NCBI GenBank assembly: GCA_944390895.1
Contig: CALXRQ010000016.1
Span: 1 to 40,492, forward strand
Reading direction: 5' to 3'
Length of the DNA stretch: 40,492 bases
DNA from: an uncultured Alphaproteobacteria bacterium
Lineage (GTDB): Bacteria; Pseudomonadota; Alphaproteobacteria; RF32; CAG-239
Positions 7,027-14,610 of this stretch are shown piece after piece. The first letter of the stretch is position 1; every line of letters starts with the position of its first letter. Below the pieces are notes generated by a model that did no database searches, had not been told where the DNA came from, and worked only from the letters and a program-made list of their open reading frames with translations. Made by a program: the position numbers and the translations under genes.

Positions 7027-8859
7027 ATGAAGCAGTTTTATAAAGATGCTGTTGTCGGAGTGCTTGTTTCGCTTCTGATTGTAGGCGGCTATGCGTGTTA
7101 TGATTATATGAACAATCTTTCGGAACCGGATTATCGGATTACCACGCCGGTGCCGCCCTATGATTTCTCTTCCCTGCCGGAGCGCAAGACCATAAGTTTT
7201 GAAGGCCGCGAGATTAATGAAAAAGATTATGTGCGGGTTTTGGTTTTGGATTCTCTGGCGGACGGAATTTTGACCTCGCGCGTCATTGGTTCCGATGAGA
7301 AGCCGACCTCTCGCTATTTTGACTTCAACGGAGACGGTTTCTGGGAGTGGACGGCATCTTTGGGTGATGATGACCTGATGTTGGTATATAATGACAACAT
7401 AAAAGATTTTACACCTCAAAATATTCTGGGTAGTTCTTTTTCATCCCGCCCGCAGGACAAAGTTTCCGGTTTTTCTCAGTTGAATAAACTGAATGGAAAC
7501 AAAGATAGGCTTGAGGCACATGATGACATTTTGCCAAAATTGAAGTTGTTGCCGTCAATTCCCTCCACAGACATAAACAAACATATCTCTGCGCTGCAGC
7601 CTTTGGAAGGAAAGATAAAACTTCCGCTGAAATTAGATGTGATTGCCGCTCGGGAAGTCACCAAAGAAGGCAATGTCCTTGGTGATTATATTGAAGTTGA
7701 GCTGGCTGACGGTAAAAAATCAAAAATTCGGGAAGTGTGGCTTTACACCGAACCCGGTGTGAGCGGTTATTATCCGCCGATACCTGTTACCGATGAAGAA
7801 ATAATATATCTGCCCGACATCAAAGGTTACGGAACCTTATATTCGTTGCATGAGGCTATGCAGCGGGATGCATCCGGGCAACTGAAAAATAAGGTGTGGA
7901 AATATTTGACGGAACCAAACTATTTCACCCGTCGTCAGTTGCTTTTGGATATTTTGTATCTTTGGGCAGGCTGTCAGAATGCAGACCCGCGCAGCCGTCT
8001 TTCCGAAAACGGCAAAAACTATATCGGCGATGCCCGCAAACAGTTCTTTATTGAAAAGGTCATGGGGCAGCCGTTCAGAGGAACCCACACCGGCAAAGAA
8101 GAAACAGCGGCGCCGCATCATGCTTCCGTATTTTATCTGCTGGATTCGTTTAATAAATATGCCGATAGTGTCAGTTTGCGTTTGTCTCTCAGAGGTGTAC
8201 TGAAGGTTTTTAATACGGTATATGGTTATGAGCCGGGAATATTGCAGGATATAATAAATTCAATCATCTTAAATGAATTTATTGGGGACAATGATGAACC
8301 TGATACCGTGATGGTTGTAGATTACATCCGGAGATTTTATGCACAAAACGGAGAACTCCAAACCAAGTTGATGCTTCATGAACTTTATAAGGTATTAAAA
8401 CTTTCCAAAGCTGTGGATATCTTTCTGGTATTGCGCCACAGCGGCGTCATTGCGCCCGGTATTGATATGAAGGACTTCGGTCACTTTGTGATTGAAGGCA
8501 CTGCCGATGGCGAAAATTTGTATGGTACCAAAGGCAATGACATTTTCATCGGCCGTGACGGTAATGATGCTTTTCTCGGCAAAAAGGGAGATGACGTTTA
8601 TATTTTTGACTTAAACGAGGGTGATAACGTGATTATTGAAGAAGGCGGAAACGATACAATTGCTTTCGGTGCCGGTATAAAACCCGAAAACATAGGCCTG
8701 TCTCTGAACGGCAAAGACCTTTTGATTAAGATAAACGGCGGTGAAAGCGGCAGCATTCATGTTCGGGATTATACCGTTGATGACAAATACAAGATAGAAA
8801 ATTTGCTGTTTGCGGACGGTTTGCGTCTAAATATCGCCTCAATGCTTTCTCCTGAATAG
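7027..8859 (+). CDS. Membrane-anchored RTX / haemolysin-type calcium-binding protein with EF-hand-like site
   Basis: A 610-aa protein. Residues about 9-27 form one N-terminal membrane segment (VVGVLVSLLIVGGYACYDY). Residues 99-108, DFNGDGFWEW, match the EF-hand-like site seen in FrpC-type RTX proteins. Residues about 490-555 carry RTX nonapeptide-like repeats (GTKGNDIFIG, GRDGNDAFLG, KKGDDVYIF). The last 50 residues (LLIKINGG...HVRDYTVDD..KIENLLFADG) match the C-terminal haemolysin-related domain. The middle 350 residues are unrecognised. The ATG at 7027 is preferred because AAGGAG lies 6 nt upstream, whereas it directly abuts the ATG at 7021. No type I secretion genes are adjacent, and the anchor suggests a surface or periplasmic protein rather than a free toxin. 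Confidence 0.78.
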   Translation: MKQFYKDAVVGVLVSLLIVGGYACYDYMNNLSEPDYRITTPVPPYDFSSLPERKTISFEGREINEKDYVRVLVLDSLADGILTSRVIGSDEKPTSRYFDFNGDGFWEWTASLGDDDLMLVYNDNIKDFTPQNILGSSFSSRPQDKVSGFSQLNKLNGNKDRLEAHDDILPKLKLLPSIPSTDINKHISALQPLEGKIKLPLKLDVIAAREVTKEGNVLGDYIEVELADGKKSKIREVWLYTEPGVSGYYPPIPVTDEEIIYLPDIKGYGTLYSLHEAMQRDASGQLKNKVWKYLTEPNYFTRRQLLLDILYLWAGCQNADPRSRLSENGKNYIGDARKQFFIEKVMGQPFRGTHTGKEETAAPHHASVFYLLDSFNKYADSVSLRLSLRGVLKVFNTVYGYEPGILQDIINSIILNEFIGDNDEPDTVMVVDYIRRFYAQNGELQTKLMLHELYKVLKLSKAVDIFLVLRHSGVIAPGIDMKDFGHFVIEGTADGENLYGTKGNDIFIGRDGNDAFLGKKGDDVYIFDLNEGDNVIIEEGGNDTIAFGAGIKPENIGLSLNGKDLLIKINGGESGSIHVRDYTVDDKYKIENLLFADGLRLNIASMLSPE

Positions 8860-8898
8860 AAAGCGGATATCGGAGCAGGTATATTTTTTGCAAAAATA

Positions 8899-8924
8899 AA
8901 CCCCGGCAAAACGCCGGGGTTTTT
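8899..8924. terminator. Bidirectional-type intrinsic terminator
   Basis: AACCCCGGC (8899-8907) pairs with GCCGGGGTT (8913-8921) around AAAAC. T follows on the right and A-rich sequence lies on the left, between the convergent RTX gene and accC. Confidence 0.88.
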
Positions 8925-8942
8925 ATAAGTCGCTTCAAAATG

Positions 8943-10286
8943 CTATTTCTTTTTGGAATTCATATATTTTTCCAGCCAGTGAATATTATATTGGCCGTCA
9001 ATGAATTCCGCCTGGGAAATAATTTCCTGATGCAGCGGAATGGTGGTCTTAACCCCCTCTATGACAAACTCTTCCAAAGCGCGGCGCAGACGCATCAGTG
9101 CGGCGTTTCGGGTTTTGCCGTGAACGATGAGTTTGGCAATCATGCTGTCATAATAAGGAGGAATGCTGTATCCGGAATAGATTTCGGAATCAACGCGAAC
9201 GCCGAGACCGCCGGGAGCGTGCCATTCGGTAATCTTGCCCGGCCACGGAGCAAACGTTTCCGGGTCTTCGGCATTAATACGGCATTCAATGGCGTGTCCG
9301 CTGAACTGAATGTCTTCCTGCGAATAGCCGAGCGTTGCACCGCTGGCAATGCGGATTTGTTCTTTGACGATGTCAATGCCGCTGATCGCTTCCGTAATCG
9401 GATGTTCCACCTGCAAACGGGTGTTCATTTCCAGAAAATAGAATTTCCCGTCTTCATACAAAAATTCCATGGTGCCGGCGTTGTTATAGCCGAGAACTTC
9501 TGCTGCATGCCGGGCAATCTCGCCGATTTCCGCGCGTTGTTTCTGGTTCAACGCCGGAGACGGGGTTTCTTCAATCACTTTCTGATGATTGCGCTGAATG
9601 GAGCAGTCGCGCTCGCCCAAATGAACCACATGACCGTAATTGTCGGCCAGAACCTGCATTTCAATATGGCGCGGTTTCTGCAGATATTTTTCCATATAAA
9701 CGACGTCGCTCGGGAAAGATGCTTTGGCCTCGGCTTTGGCCATCGTATATGCTTCCTTCATTTCCTCGTCGTTAAAGGCGGTTTTCATGCCTTTGCCGCC
9801 GCCGCCGTCTTTGGCTTTGACAATAACCGGATAACCGATTTTGTTGGCCCATTCAATGGCGTGTTCGACGCTTTCCAGAGCCGGAGAACCCGGAACGACC
9901 GGCAGTCCGGCGCGGATAGAAGCTTCGCGGGCGGTAATTTTGTCGCCCATCATCCGCATGGTTTCGGGTTTGGGGCCGATAAAGGTAATGCCGTGTTCTT
10001 CCACCATTTCGGCAAAGTCGGCGTTCTCGGAAAGAAAACCGAAGCCGGGATGGATGGCGTCGGCGCCGGTAATGTGCGCTGCGGAAATGATGGCGGATTT
10101 GTTCAGATATGAATCGGTCGAGCGGGCCGGACCGATGCAGACGGCTTCGTCGGCCAGACGGACGTGCATGGCGTCGGCGTCGGCTTCGGAGTGCACGGCA
10201 ACGGTGCGAATACCCATTTCGCGGCAGGCGCGGTGGATTCGCAGGGCAACTTCACCTCGGTTGGCAATCAATACTTTTTCAAACAT
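8943..10286 (-). CDS. accC: Acetyl-CoA carboxylase, biotin carboxylase subunit
   Basis: This 447-aa enzyme uses ATP and bicarbonate to carboxylate the biotin on AccB, the first step of malonyl-CoA synthesis. It has the N-terminal FEKVLIANRGE strand, the ATP-grasp Gly-rich loop GGGGKG (161-166), ERDCSIQR and the C-terminal EMNTRLQVEHPITE motif. Length is as usual for AccC. One residue is unusual: the common QRRHQK reads QRNHQK (Asn233), while His234 and Lys236 remain. It lies 35 bp downstream of accB, the standard accB-accC operon. Confidence 0.97.
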   Translation of the reverse strand: MFEKVLIANRGEVALRIHRACREMGIRTVAVHSEADADAMHVRLADEAVCIGPARSTDSYLNKSAIISAAHITGADAIHPGFGFLSENADFAEMVEEHGITFIGPKPETMRMMGDKITAREASIRAGLPVVPGSPALESVEHAIEWANKIGYPVIVKAKDGGGGKGMKTAFNDEEMKEAYTMAKAEAKASFPSDVVYMEKYLQKPRHIEMQVLADNYGHVVHLGERDCSIQRNHQKVIEETPSPALNQKQRAEIGEIARHAAEVLGYNNAGTMEFLYEDGKFYFLEMNTRLQVEHPITEAISGIDIVKEQIRIASGATLGYSQEDIQFSGHAIECRINAEDPETFAPWPGKITEWHAPGGLGVRVDSEIYSGYSIPPYYDSMIAKLIVHGKTRNAALMRLRRALEEFVIEGVKTTIPLHQEIISQAEFIDGQYNIHWLEKYMNSKKK

Positions 10287-10321
10287 ATTTTCATCCTAAA
10301 AAGTTTTAGTGAAATTTTGAT

Positions 10322-10804
10322 TTATTCAATAACAACCAACGGTTCGCCGTATTCGACCGGATCGCCTGTGGCGACCAGAATTTTGGTTACTTTTCCGCCT
10401 TTGTGCGCCTTAACGGGATTGAAAGTTTTCATGGCTTCAATCAGGCATACCGTATCGCCTTCGGAAACGCTGTCGCCCACTTTGACGTAATCGGGAGAAT
10501 TCGGATCTGCGGACAGATAAACGACGCCGACCATCGGGGATTTAACTGTTCCCGGATTTTTAGAATAGTCTTCATCGTTGGCGGCGGACTGGGCGGCAGG
10601 AGCGGCTGGTGCCGGCAGCGGTGCCATCGGAGCGGCGGGCAATGGCTGAGGAACCGGAGCAAATGCCGGAGCCGGAGCGACGGTAACTTCGCGGGTCAGA
10701 CAGATTCTGCAGGTTTCGTCTTCATATTCCAATTCGGTCAGATTGCTTTTATCCAGAATTTCAGCAAGTTTGCTGATAACTTTTGTATCCAATGGATTTG
10801 CCAT
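10322..10804 (-). CDS. accB: Biotin carboxyl carrier protein of acetyl-CoA carboxylase
   Basis: A 160-aa carrier. A short N-terminal domain is followed by a Pro/Ala-rich linker at about residues 43-73. The C-terminal biotinyl domain begins at VKSPMVG and carries EAMKTFNP with the biotinylated Lys126. The protein ends GEPLVVIE, as most BCCPs do. It hands carboxybiotin from AccC to the carboxyltransferase. First gene of accB-accC; the ATG is preceded by AAGAAAGAGAA. Confidence 0.96.
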   Translation of the reverse strand: MANPLDTKVISKLAEILDKSNLTELEYEDETCRICLTREVTVAPAPAFAPVPQPLPAAPMAPLPAPAAPAAQSAANDEDYSKNPGTVKSPMVGVVYLSADPNSPDYVKVGDSVSEGDTVCLIEAMKTFNPVKAHKGGKVTKILVATGDPVEYGEPLVVIE

Positions 10805-11014
10805 ATTAATTCTCTTTCTTAAAATTAAACAAAATACGCTTATTCATACCGCCGATTTCGGCAAAATACAACAAAAATTATCATTTTTGCATAAAATATC
10901 CCGTTTTTTCATCAAAATCAGAGCTTTTTTGCATATTTTTTGAAATTTGCCGACGAATTGAAAAATGAGGTTGTTGTGTTTGAATGTATTTATCCTTTTG
11001 ATTGTGCTGATAAA

Positions 11015-11030
11015 TGGCACGATTTTTGCA
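11015..11030 (+). promoter_or_regulatory. Sigma-54 promoter of the 403-aa hook-like gene
   Basis: TGGCACGATTTTTGCA fits the -24/-12 consensus TGGCACG-N4-TTGCW exactly. It ends 36 bp before the ATG at 11067. The downstream bases TAAAAT are shared with the second sigma-54 promoter at 29368. FlbD, encoded in this window, is the likely activator. Confidence 0.9.
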
Positions 11031-11066
11031 TAAAATCCTTGAGAAGAATTTTAGGGAGATTTTGTT

Positions 11067-12278
11067 ATGGTTTTAAGCGCATTTATGCCTTCCGTGACCG
11101 GTATGGAGGCTCAGTCTCATGCTTTGGAGCAGGTCAGTACGAACCTGGCCAATATGACGACCGTTGGTTATAAAACCAATGAAACGATGTTTTACACGAT
11201 GCTGGGCTCTCAACCGGCGGTCAAAAGCAACCAGAGCGGTTTGTCTTCGTCCCGGGTGGATGTTACCGGCGTTGGCTACTATGATCGTACCAATGTCAGC
11301 AATCAGGGTATCGTTTCAAGCAGTTCCGGCAATTATGATGCCGCAATTAACGGTACCGGAAACGCGTTTTTCATCGTAAAGGACCGCTATACCAACGATA
11401 CTTACTATACCCGAGCCGGCGATTTTACGACACAGACGACCAACGGTGACGTCTATCTTGTTTCGAAAAACGGTTTGCGTGTTCAGGGTTTTCCCGCTCT
11501 GGAAGACGGAAGCTTTGGTTCTTCTCTTGAAGACATTATGATAACATATCCCGAAAAAATGCCCTCGACGCCGACCACTAAAGCGCAGATTACGTCTAAC
11601 GTGCCGGCTACCGGCGTCAATACCAGCAGCTACGGTATCACCGTATACGGACCCAACAACGACGGCCGCACCATGAATATGGTTTTTACCAAAGTCGAGG
11701 GCAAGACCAACACCTGGGATGTCACTTTCACGGTAGAAGACGGTACCGTAACCACGGCCGAGCCGATTGAAGCGGTTTTCAATCCCGACGGTACGCTTTT
11801 GTCGCCCAAAGACTTCAACGTTACCGTCAATTGGGATGACGGAAGTTCCAATAATGTTGCCATGAATATTGAAAATATGACGCAGTATGACGGCAGCAGC
11901 GGCATCACAAACGTCAAACAGGACGGCGCTCCGGGCGGAAACTTTTTAAGCAGCTCCATCGGAGAAGGCGGTGTCGTCGTAGCCAAATACAGCAACGGCA
12001 AAACTTTGAATATTGCCAAATTGGGTGTCGCGTCTTTCCAGGCGCCGGACAATCTGACGCCCATTTCCGGAACCTTGTTTGAAGCCAATGCCGACAGCGG
12101 AGCCATCACTTATCCTGAAGACAATTATGTCGTTCCCCAGGCGTTGGAACAGTCAACCGCTTCGGCCGAAACCGAATTCAGCAAACTGATGATTGTGCAG
12201 AGGGCTTATGCGCTGAACTCAAGCTCTTTCACCGTCAACGATGAAATGTTGCAGATTGCGGTCAATCTGAAAACATAA
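11067..12278 (+). CDS. Flagellar hook-like protein, 403 aa (FlgE/F/G family, FlgE-like)
   Basis: The N-terminus (SVTGMEAQSHALEQVSTNLANMTTVGYK) is the axial-protein rod/hook motif. NGTGNAFFIVK and YYTRAGDF follow, and the C-terminus (EFSKLMIVQRAYALNSSSFTVNDEMLQIAVNL) is the matching coiled-coil. A FlgE-like middle domain lies between. It is a second hook-family gene in this window besides the 742-aa FlgE at 32 kb. It stands alone behind its own sigma-54 promoter and is closed by a terminator at 12305. The ribosome-binding site is AGGGAG. It could be a second hook protein, a hook variant used at another stage, or a junction component. Confidence 0.85.
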   Translation: MVLSAFMPSVTGMEAQSHALEQVSTNLANMTTVGYKTNETMFYTMLGSQPAVKSNQSGLSSSRVDVTGVGYYDRTNVSNQGIVSSSSGNYDAAINGTGNAFFIVKDRYTNDTYYTRAGDFTTQTTNGDVYLVSKNGLRVQGFPALEDGSFGSSLEDIMITYPEKMPSTPTTKAQITSNVPATGVNTSSYGITVYGPNNDGRTMNMVFTKVEGKTNTWDVTFTVEDGTVTTAEPIEAVFNPDGTLLSPKDFNVTVNWDDGSSNNVAMNIENMTQYDGSSGITNVKQDGAPGGNFLSSSIGEGGVVVAKYSNGKTLNIAKLGVASFQAPDNLTPISGTLFEANADSGAITYPEDNYVVPQALEQSTASAETEFSKLMIVQRAYALNSSSFTVNDEMLQIAVNLKT

Positions 12279-12304
12279 AAAACATATACTAAAGACCTGA
12301 AAAA

Positions 12305-12333
12305 TCCGGCGGAATTACCGCCGGATTTTTTTT
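12305..12333 (+). terminator. Intrinsic terminator of the hook-like gene
   Basis: TCCGGCGG (12305-12312) pairs with CCGCCGGA (12318-12325) around AATTA, followed by eight T. Confidence 0.92.
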
Positions 12334-12359
12334 GCAAATATATGTGAATTATTGTATAT

Positions 12360-12938
12360 TTACCTGCCTTGCAGCTGTGCAGCACGGTGAGCGGCATAAT
12401 CCTTGTTAATTTCGCCGATGTTGTCTCTGAACGGCGACTTTACTGATTTCGGACGTTCTGTAGTTCCGCGTGCACGCCCGACAACGGCTTGTTTGCAACG
12501 ATGGTCAACCATTTCCCATTCTTTTTTTTGGGATGGGTCTACAAGAATACCGCCGTTTGAAAGCGGAACGCCGAGTTCATTTTTAGCAAAGCCGAGCTGA
12601 TTTTCCAACTGGCGGGCAATTTCCGGGTCTTTGGTCAAAATAAATTCGTCGCCCCCGTTGGCCATAGCCGCATAAACGCCGTTATTGGAACCAGTCATGC
12701 CGTTAACGGATCTGCCGTTATTGTTCAACTGAGAATATGCGCTCATCTGGCGGTCAATAGCTTCAAAGTCGTTCATTGTCCCTTCAATGACCTGACTGGT
12801 ACCGTTGCCGACTACGGCAAACTTGAAGTTTTTCCATGTCGAACCGCCAAAAGATAATCCTTTGTTTTCTTTGGGGTAGCCGTTATTGTCATAGGAATCG
12901 GCAATTTTAAGAGCGTTTCCGTTGCGGCGGACAACCAT
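12360..12938 (-). CDS. Orphan hypothetical protein
   Basis: I do not recognise this gene. From the ATG at 12938 it is 192 aa, soluble and Asn/Gly-rich in the middle, with a basic tail (RGTTERPKSVKSPFRD) and no signal peptide or membrane segment. That ATG is preferred because AAGGA lies 7 nt upstream. An in-frame ATG at 13031 would add 31 AT-rich codons of the type read through noncoding DNA and has no ribosome-binding site. The gene faces away from the lipoprotein at 13074 and converges on the hook-like gene. It may belong to the accessory patch that ends at tRNA-Phe. Confidence 0.55.
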   Translation of the reverse strand: MVVRRNGNALKIADSYDNNGYPKENKGLSFGGSTWKNFKFAVVGNGTSQVIEGTMNDFEAIDRQMSAYSQLNNNGRSVNGMTGSNNGVYAAMANGGDEFILTKDPEIARQLENQLGFAKNELGVPLSNGGILVDPSQKKEWEMVDHRCKQAVVGRARGTTERPKSVKSPFRDNIGEINKDYAAHRAAQLQGR

Positions 12939-12948
12939 ATAGGATTCC

Positions 12949-12978
12949 TTGTCAAAGCCCAATTTTTTTATAAATTTG
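12949..12978 (+). promoter_or_regulatory. Possible Bacteroidota-type promoter
   Basis: TTG (12949-12951), 19 bp and TAAATTTG (12971-12978) match the Bacteroidota primary-sigma consensus TTTG-N19-21-TAnnTTTG except for the first T. It would give a leader of about 90 nt before the ATG at 13074. The region is AT-rich, so a chance match is possible. Confidence 0.35.
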
Positions 12979-13073
12979 TCCAAATATTCTTGCCAAAAAT
13001 AAAAAAACGTGCTAAACCGTCGTTTACACACATAGAGTTAATTCACAATTATTACACCTAAATTTTTTAACTT

Positions 13074-13790
13074 ATGAAAAAAATCATGTTTACTGCTTGC
13101 GCAGCAGTTGTGAGTGTTGCAGTTTTTACTGCCTGCGGTAATGGTTCATCTTCGGCTTCAAAGGTTTCAGAGGAGAAAGTCAACGGAACCGCCTATGCCA
13201 TCACCCGAACCACGAATGAAACCGGAACGGTTGTCTTCGGCGTTAAAAACGGTGAGGAGCAGGTCATTCCCAACGACTATGCGTCGATGTCCTATACCCA
13301 TGGTTACTTTCTGGCCGGATATGATAAGATGATGGCCGGCGTAAACCTGAAAGGGGCAGCGCTTTTGGATCCGCAGAACGGAGAGGAGGTCATAACCAGT
13401 GACAGCATCTCTTTCAACGAAGAAGGCGGTTACTTCATCGGAAAGGGCAAACAGTCGGGTATCGCCTTGTTCTACCCTGAAAACAAAGTCGGTTTTTATG
13501 CTTTGCGAGATTATGTCATTTCAGGCAATATCGTGCTGGCAAAGACTTATGAGGGCTGGGGTGCTTACCGTAACACCGCGCCGAATGACACCATCATCGC
13601 GCCCAACGACTATACAAAGATTGTGTTGTTGGATTATGGCAAAAAAGTTGAGTTTTTGGTTCCTTATGAGAAAGGAAACTGGCTCAAGCTTGACGCCAAA
13701 GATGAAGGCGTAGAACTTCTCACTGCCGCTCAGGCCGGAAAGCTGAAAGGCTGGCAAAAGGATGCCGAAGCTTTTGTGATTAAGAAGTAA
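13074..13790 (+). CDS. Lipoprotein with WG-repeat-like domain, Bacteroidota-like
   Basis: A 238-aa protein with a lipoprotein signal (KKIMFTACAAVVSVAVFTAC, lipid Cys21) and then a low-complexity Ser-rich stretch. The rest resembles WG-type beta repeats, with repeated short blocks such as EQVIPNDYASMSY, KQSGIALFYPENKVGFYAL and GWGAYRN..PNDTIIAPNDY. No Shine-Dalgarno sequence precedes the ATG; the upstream bases are CTAAATTTTTTAACTT, a style usual in Bacteroidota but unlike the neighbouring genes. It has its own terminator. Function unknown, probably envelope-located. Acquisition from a Bacteroidota donor is an inference. Confidence 0.75.
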   Translation: MKKIMFTACAAVVSVAVFTACGNGSSSASKVSEEKVNGTAYAITRTTNETGTVVFGVKNGEEQVIPNDYASMSYTHGYFLAGYDKMMAGVNLKGAALLDPQNGEEVITSDSISFNEEGGYFIGKGKQSGIALFYPENKVGFYALRDYVISGNIVLAKTYEGWGAYRNTAPNDTIIAPNDYTKIVLLDYGKKVEFLVPYEKGNWLKLDAKDEGVELLTAAQAGKLKGWQKDAEAFVIKK

Positions 13791-13808
13791 GTTTTAATTC
13801 TTATAATT

Positions 13809-13848
13809 TCCCTTGTTCCGCTGCGAGCCGAACGAGGGATTTTTTTTT
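13809..13848 (+). terminator. Intrinsic terminator of the lipoprotein gene
   Basis: TCCCTTGTTC (13809-13818) pairs with GAACGAGGGA (13830-13839), with one G-T pair, followed by a T-run at 13840-13848. Confidence 0.85.
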
Positions 13849-13928
13849 GCTTTTTTGTCTGCAAAATCTTGTTCGTCTTATCGAATAAGGATGGCGAAGC
13901 CATCAGCGATGAGATTAGATGGACAAGC

Positions 13929-13981
13929 AGGGCCCGTCCCCAAGAGGAGAAGCTTTAGCGCGCTCCGATTGGTTAGAGCAC
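13929..13981 (+). other. tRNA-like fragments beside tRNA-Phe
   Basis: No gene is seen between 13849 and 13983. CCCGTCCCC (13933-13941) is identical to the 3' T-stem/acceptor bases of the neighbouring tRNA-Phe but lies on the opposite strand. It is followed by a D-arm-like element, GCTC (13962-13965) and GAGC (13976-13979) around CGATTGGTTA. The pieces are in the wrong order for a tRNA, so this may be debris of a lost tRNA gene or chance. An ATGGC-GAA-GCCAT inverted repeat lies at 13891-13903. Confidence 0.25.
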
Positions 13982-13982
13982 A

Positions 13983-14011
13983 AAAAAACCGTCTTTAAAA
14001 GACGGTTTTTT
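13983..14011 (-). terminator. Intrinsic terminator of tRNA-Phe
   Basis: On the minus strand, AACCGTCTT (14007-13999) pairs with AAGACGGTT (13995-13987), then a T-run follows (13988-13982 as A on plus). It lies directly downstream of the tRNA. Confidence 0.82.
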
Positions 14012-14013
14012 AA

Positions 14014-14089
<76 letters not shown>

Positions 14090-14180
14090 ATCAGTCAACG
14101 AAAAAGCTTATAAAGCATATTTTACATATTGTCTAGTACAATTTTCATTGTTGTGCTCATTTTTTTTACCGACATAAATA

Positions 14181-14206
14181 AAGTCCCGTCTGAGACGGGA
14201 CTTTTC
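14181..14206 (-). terminator. Hairpin terminator after the DUF2934 gene
   Basis: AAGTCCCGTC (14181-14190) pairs with GACGGGACTT (14194-14203) around a 3-nt loop. On the minus strand it is followed by the moderately U-rich TTTATTTATG. It lies about 20 bp downstream of the minus-strand gene. Confidence 0.65.
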
Positions 14207-14225
14207 ACATTGTCGTATACCGGTT

Positions 14226-14486
14226 TTATTTGGATTTTTTCTTAGAAGTCAAAACAATCTGCGGCATTTTTTTAGTCGTGGAAGATTTTTTGGTCGCAGA
14301 AGAAATCTTGGCAGCGCAGCTGGAAGTTTTTTTGGTTGTTTTGCCTTTGCTGCTCAAAGAAACCATATTGTTGAGCTGGTTGATGGCTGCATTCCAGTCT
14401 TGCAGGCTGGTGTTGGCCGGGCAGCCGTTGTTTTTCCAAATATAGTAAGCAGCTTCACGAATTGCATTTTCATTAAAATTGGTCAT
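14226..14486 (-). CDS. Small DUF2934 protein with Lys/Ser/Thr-rich tail
   Basis: An 86-aa protein. Residues 5-35 (ENAIREAAYYIWKNNGCPA, then SLQDWNAAINQL) match the DUF2934 pattern, in which I...AY.IWE..G.P.......W..AE is conserved. The second half is highly basic and low-complexity (KTTKKTSS, ATKKSSTTKK, SKKKSK), which suggests nucleic-acid contact but does not prove it. The function of DUF2934 is unknown. A GGAGATTTTACA element precedes the ATG. Divergent from the structured RNA and glycan genes at 14.6-16.8 kb. Confidence 0.75.
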   Translation of the reverse strand: MTNFNENAIREAAYYIWKNNGCPANTSLQDWNAAINQLNNMVSLSSKGKTTKKTSSCAAKISSATKKSSTTKKMPQIVLTSKKKSK

Positions 14487-14581
14487 TGTAAAATCTCCGA
14501 TAAAATAAAAGAACCATAAAACAATCTAGAATTGAAATGTTAAAAAAGAATTAGCATTTTGAAAAATAGAGAAAAAATTTC

Positions 14582-14609
14582 TTGCTAAAAGAATTTTATT
14601 TATTAGACT
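14582..14609 (+). promoter_or_regulatory. Possible promoter of the structured RNA
   Basis: TTGCTA (14582-14587), 16 bp and TAGACT (14604-14609). It would start transcription just before the GNRA-capped hairpin at 14618. The -10 is only fair, so this is tentative. Confidence 0.35.
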
Positions 14610-14610
14610 G

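Noticed and set aside
10885-10899. TTTTTGCATAAAAT upstream of accB, identical to the -12 half of the sigma-54 promoters
   Set aside because: The -24 TGGCAC element is absent (TTATCA stands in its place), so it is not a sigma-54 promoter as it stands.
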